Shown here in pieces: positions 5,258 through 6,409 of a stretch of 6,409 nt of DNA; the first letter of the stretch is position 1; every line of letters begins with the position of its first letter. The notes beneath the pieces are model-generated. The model was not told the origin of the DNA. It ran no database searches and worked only from the letters and a program-made list of their open reading frames with translations. The DNA comes from Alphaproteobacteria bacterium (GTDB lineage Bacteria > Pseudomonadota > Alphaproteobacteria > Sphingomonadales > Sphingomonadaceae), in assembly GCA_018970965.1 (NCBI GenBank), contig JAGWVG010000105.1, positions 1 through 6,409 on the forward strand, written 5' to 3'. The translations under genes and the position numbers were made by a program.

Positions 5258-6409
5258 CGCACAGGCCGCAGATTTTGCAGCGCAGTTTGAAACGCTGGTC
5301 AATGCCCGGCGCGAGGCGGATTCCGATGTGTCACGCGATGTCGCCGCAATCATTGCGCGGGTGAAGGCTGAAGGCGATGCCGCCATTGCCGACTATACCC
5401 AGCGCTTTGATGGGCATGATCTTCCCTGGCAGATTTCGCTGGAGGACTGCGCGGCAGCCTATGCGGCTTTGGATGCGGAATTGCGTGCCGCACTGGACCT
5501 CGCAGCCCAGCGCATCCGCACCTACCATGCCAAGCAAAAGCCCGTGGATAGCGACAGCGTGGATGAAAGCGGCGTTCGGCTGGGCGCACGCTGGCGGGCT
5601 GTGGATGCCGCTGGTGTTTATGTCCCCGGCGGCCGGGCAGCATATCCCTCATCCGTTCTGATGAATGCCATTCCGGCGCGTGTGGCAGGCGTTGAGCGGT
5701 TGGTGATGGTCACGCCAACCCCCAAAGGTGAGATGAACCCGCTGGTGCTGGCTGCCGCGCATGTCGCTGGCGTGGACGAAGTGTGGCGGATCGGCGGCGC
5801 ACAGGCAATTGCGGCGCTGGCCTATGGCACGCAGAGCATTCGCCGTGTTGATGTGATCACGGGCCCCGGCAATGCCTGGGTGGCCGAGGCCAAGCGCCAG
5901 CTTTATGGCGTTGTCGGCATTGACATGGTGGCAGGCCCATCTGAAATTCTGGTGGTTGCCGACGGGCAAAACCCGCCAGCATGGATTGCGGCAGACCTGT
6001 TGAGCCAAGCCGAGCATGATCCAACCAGCCAGTCGATCCTCATCACCGATGATGCAAATTTTGCCGATGCGGTGGCGACCGAAGTGGACAAACAGCTTTC
6101 TGCATTGTCGACTGAACCGACCGCGCGGGCCAGTTGGGACGCCAATGGCGCGATCATCTTGGTCGATGACCTCATGGATGCGGCCCCTTTGATCGACGCG
6201 CTGGCCCCGGAGCATCTGGAGCTGGCCGTCGAGAACCCGGAGCCGCTGTTTAACACAGTGCGCCATGCCGGCTCAATCTTCTTGGGCCGTCACACGCCTG
6301 AGGCCGTCGGCGATTATGTTGGCGGGCCGAACCATGTGCTGCCGACGGGCCGCCGGGCGCGCTTTTCCTCTGGCCTTTCTGTGCTTGATTTTATGAAGCG
6401 CACCAGCTT
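5244..6409 (+). CDS. hisD: Histidinol dehydrogenase (HisD), C-terminus beyond right edge
   Basis: HisD is a zinc enzyme that oxidises L-histidinol through histidinal to L-histidine with two NAD+, the last two steps of the pathway. The frame starts at GTG 5244, overlaps hisG by 14 bases, and stays open to the edge for 388 codons of a usual 430 or so; perhaps 40 residues are missing. Motifs: [14 protein letters not shown] (124-137), [14 protein letters not shown] (183-196), the NAD-region [14 protein letters not shown] (205-218), [14 protein letters not shown] (227-240), Q255 and H258 (zinc ligands in SQAEHDP), catalytic E323-H324 in APEHLEL, D357 (zinc ligand) in GDYVGGPNH, and [15 protein letters not shown]. 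The last zinc-ligand His lies beyond the window. All visible catalytic residues are intact. It is coupled to hisG by overlap and by GGGAGG; in related genomes nusB often follows, which cannot be seen here. Confidence 0.96.
   Translation, partial: MQRLNAQAADFAAQFETLVNARREADSDVSRDVAAIIARVKAEGDAAIADYTQRFDGHDLPWQISLEDCAAAYAALDAELRAALDLAAQRIRTYHAKQKPVDSDSVDESGVRLGARWRAVDAAGVYVPGGRAAYPSSVLMNAIPARVAGVERLVMVTPTPKGEMNPLVLAAAHVAGVDEVWRIGGAQAIAALAYGTQSIRRVDVITGPGNAWVAEAKRQLYGVVGIDMVAGPSEILVVADGQNPPAWIAADLLSQAEHDPTSQSILITDDANFADAVATEVDKQLSALSTEPTARASWDANGAIILVDDLMDAAPLIDALAPEHLELAVENPEPLFNTVRHAGSIFLGRHTPEAVGDYVGGPNHVLPTGRRARFSSGLSVLDFMKRTS

Noticed and set aside
4877..5386. 169-codon minus-strand frame across the hisG/hisD junction
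   Set aside because: It is antisense to both enzymes, and its product looks like random antisense translation.
5649..6266. 205-codon open frame on the minus strand opposite hisD
   Set aside because: The plus strand encodes an intact HisD with all expected motifs; the antisense product is rich in Cys, His and Arg with no coherent domain.

Overview
The window reads as chromosomal DNA of an alphaproteobacterium, most likely of the order Sphingomonadales. Reasons: moderately GC-rich DNA, very tight gene packing, a short-form hisG overlapping hisD, a DUF2332 gene divergent from hisG, and a bolA gene divergent from a J-domain gene with a cysteine-bearing N-terminus. The order is inferred from protein character and from remembered gene order, not from a search. 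Eight genes fill almost the whole window, and no stretch over about 50 bases lacks a gene. Two genes run off the ends: a TonB-dependent receptor at the left and hisD at the right.

Left block (1-1407, minus strand): three genes transcribed leftwards, an uncharacterised 168-residue protein, a J-domain (DnaJ-like) protein, and the N-terminus of a TonB-dependent outer-membrane receptor. The first two overlap in an ATGA, and the receptor's Shine-Dalgarno sequence overlaps the J gene's stop, so they look like one translationally coupled unit.

Middle block (1446-3512, plus strand): bolA, a pirin-family protein and an epoxide-hydrolase-like alpha/beta hydrolase. They are separated by 12 and 0 bases, so they form a probable operon. 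It diverges from the left block across only 38 bases.

Right block: a DUF2332 gene (3509-4552, minus) converges on the hydrolase gene, and the two share a TTAA in which both stop codons lie. It diverges across 48 bases from the histidine genes hisG (4601-5257) and hisD (from 5244 to the edge). HisG carries out the first step of histidine synthesis and HisD the last two. HisG is the short type, which in known systems needs a HisZ partner; no hisZ is in this window.

Most of this is housekeeping sequence. No CRISPR array, transposon, tRNA, rRNA or phage gene was seen. The parts most worth following up are the unknown protein coupled to the J-domain gene and the receptor at the left edge, and the uncharacterised DUF2332 protein next to the histidine genes.
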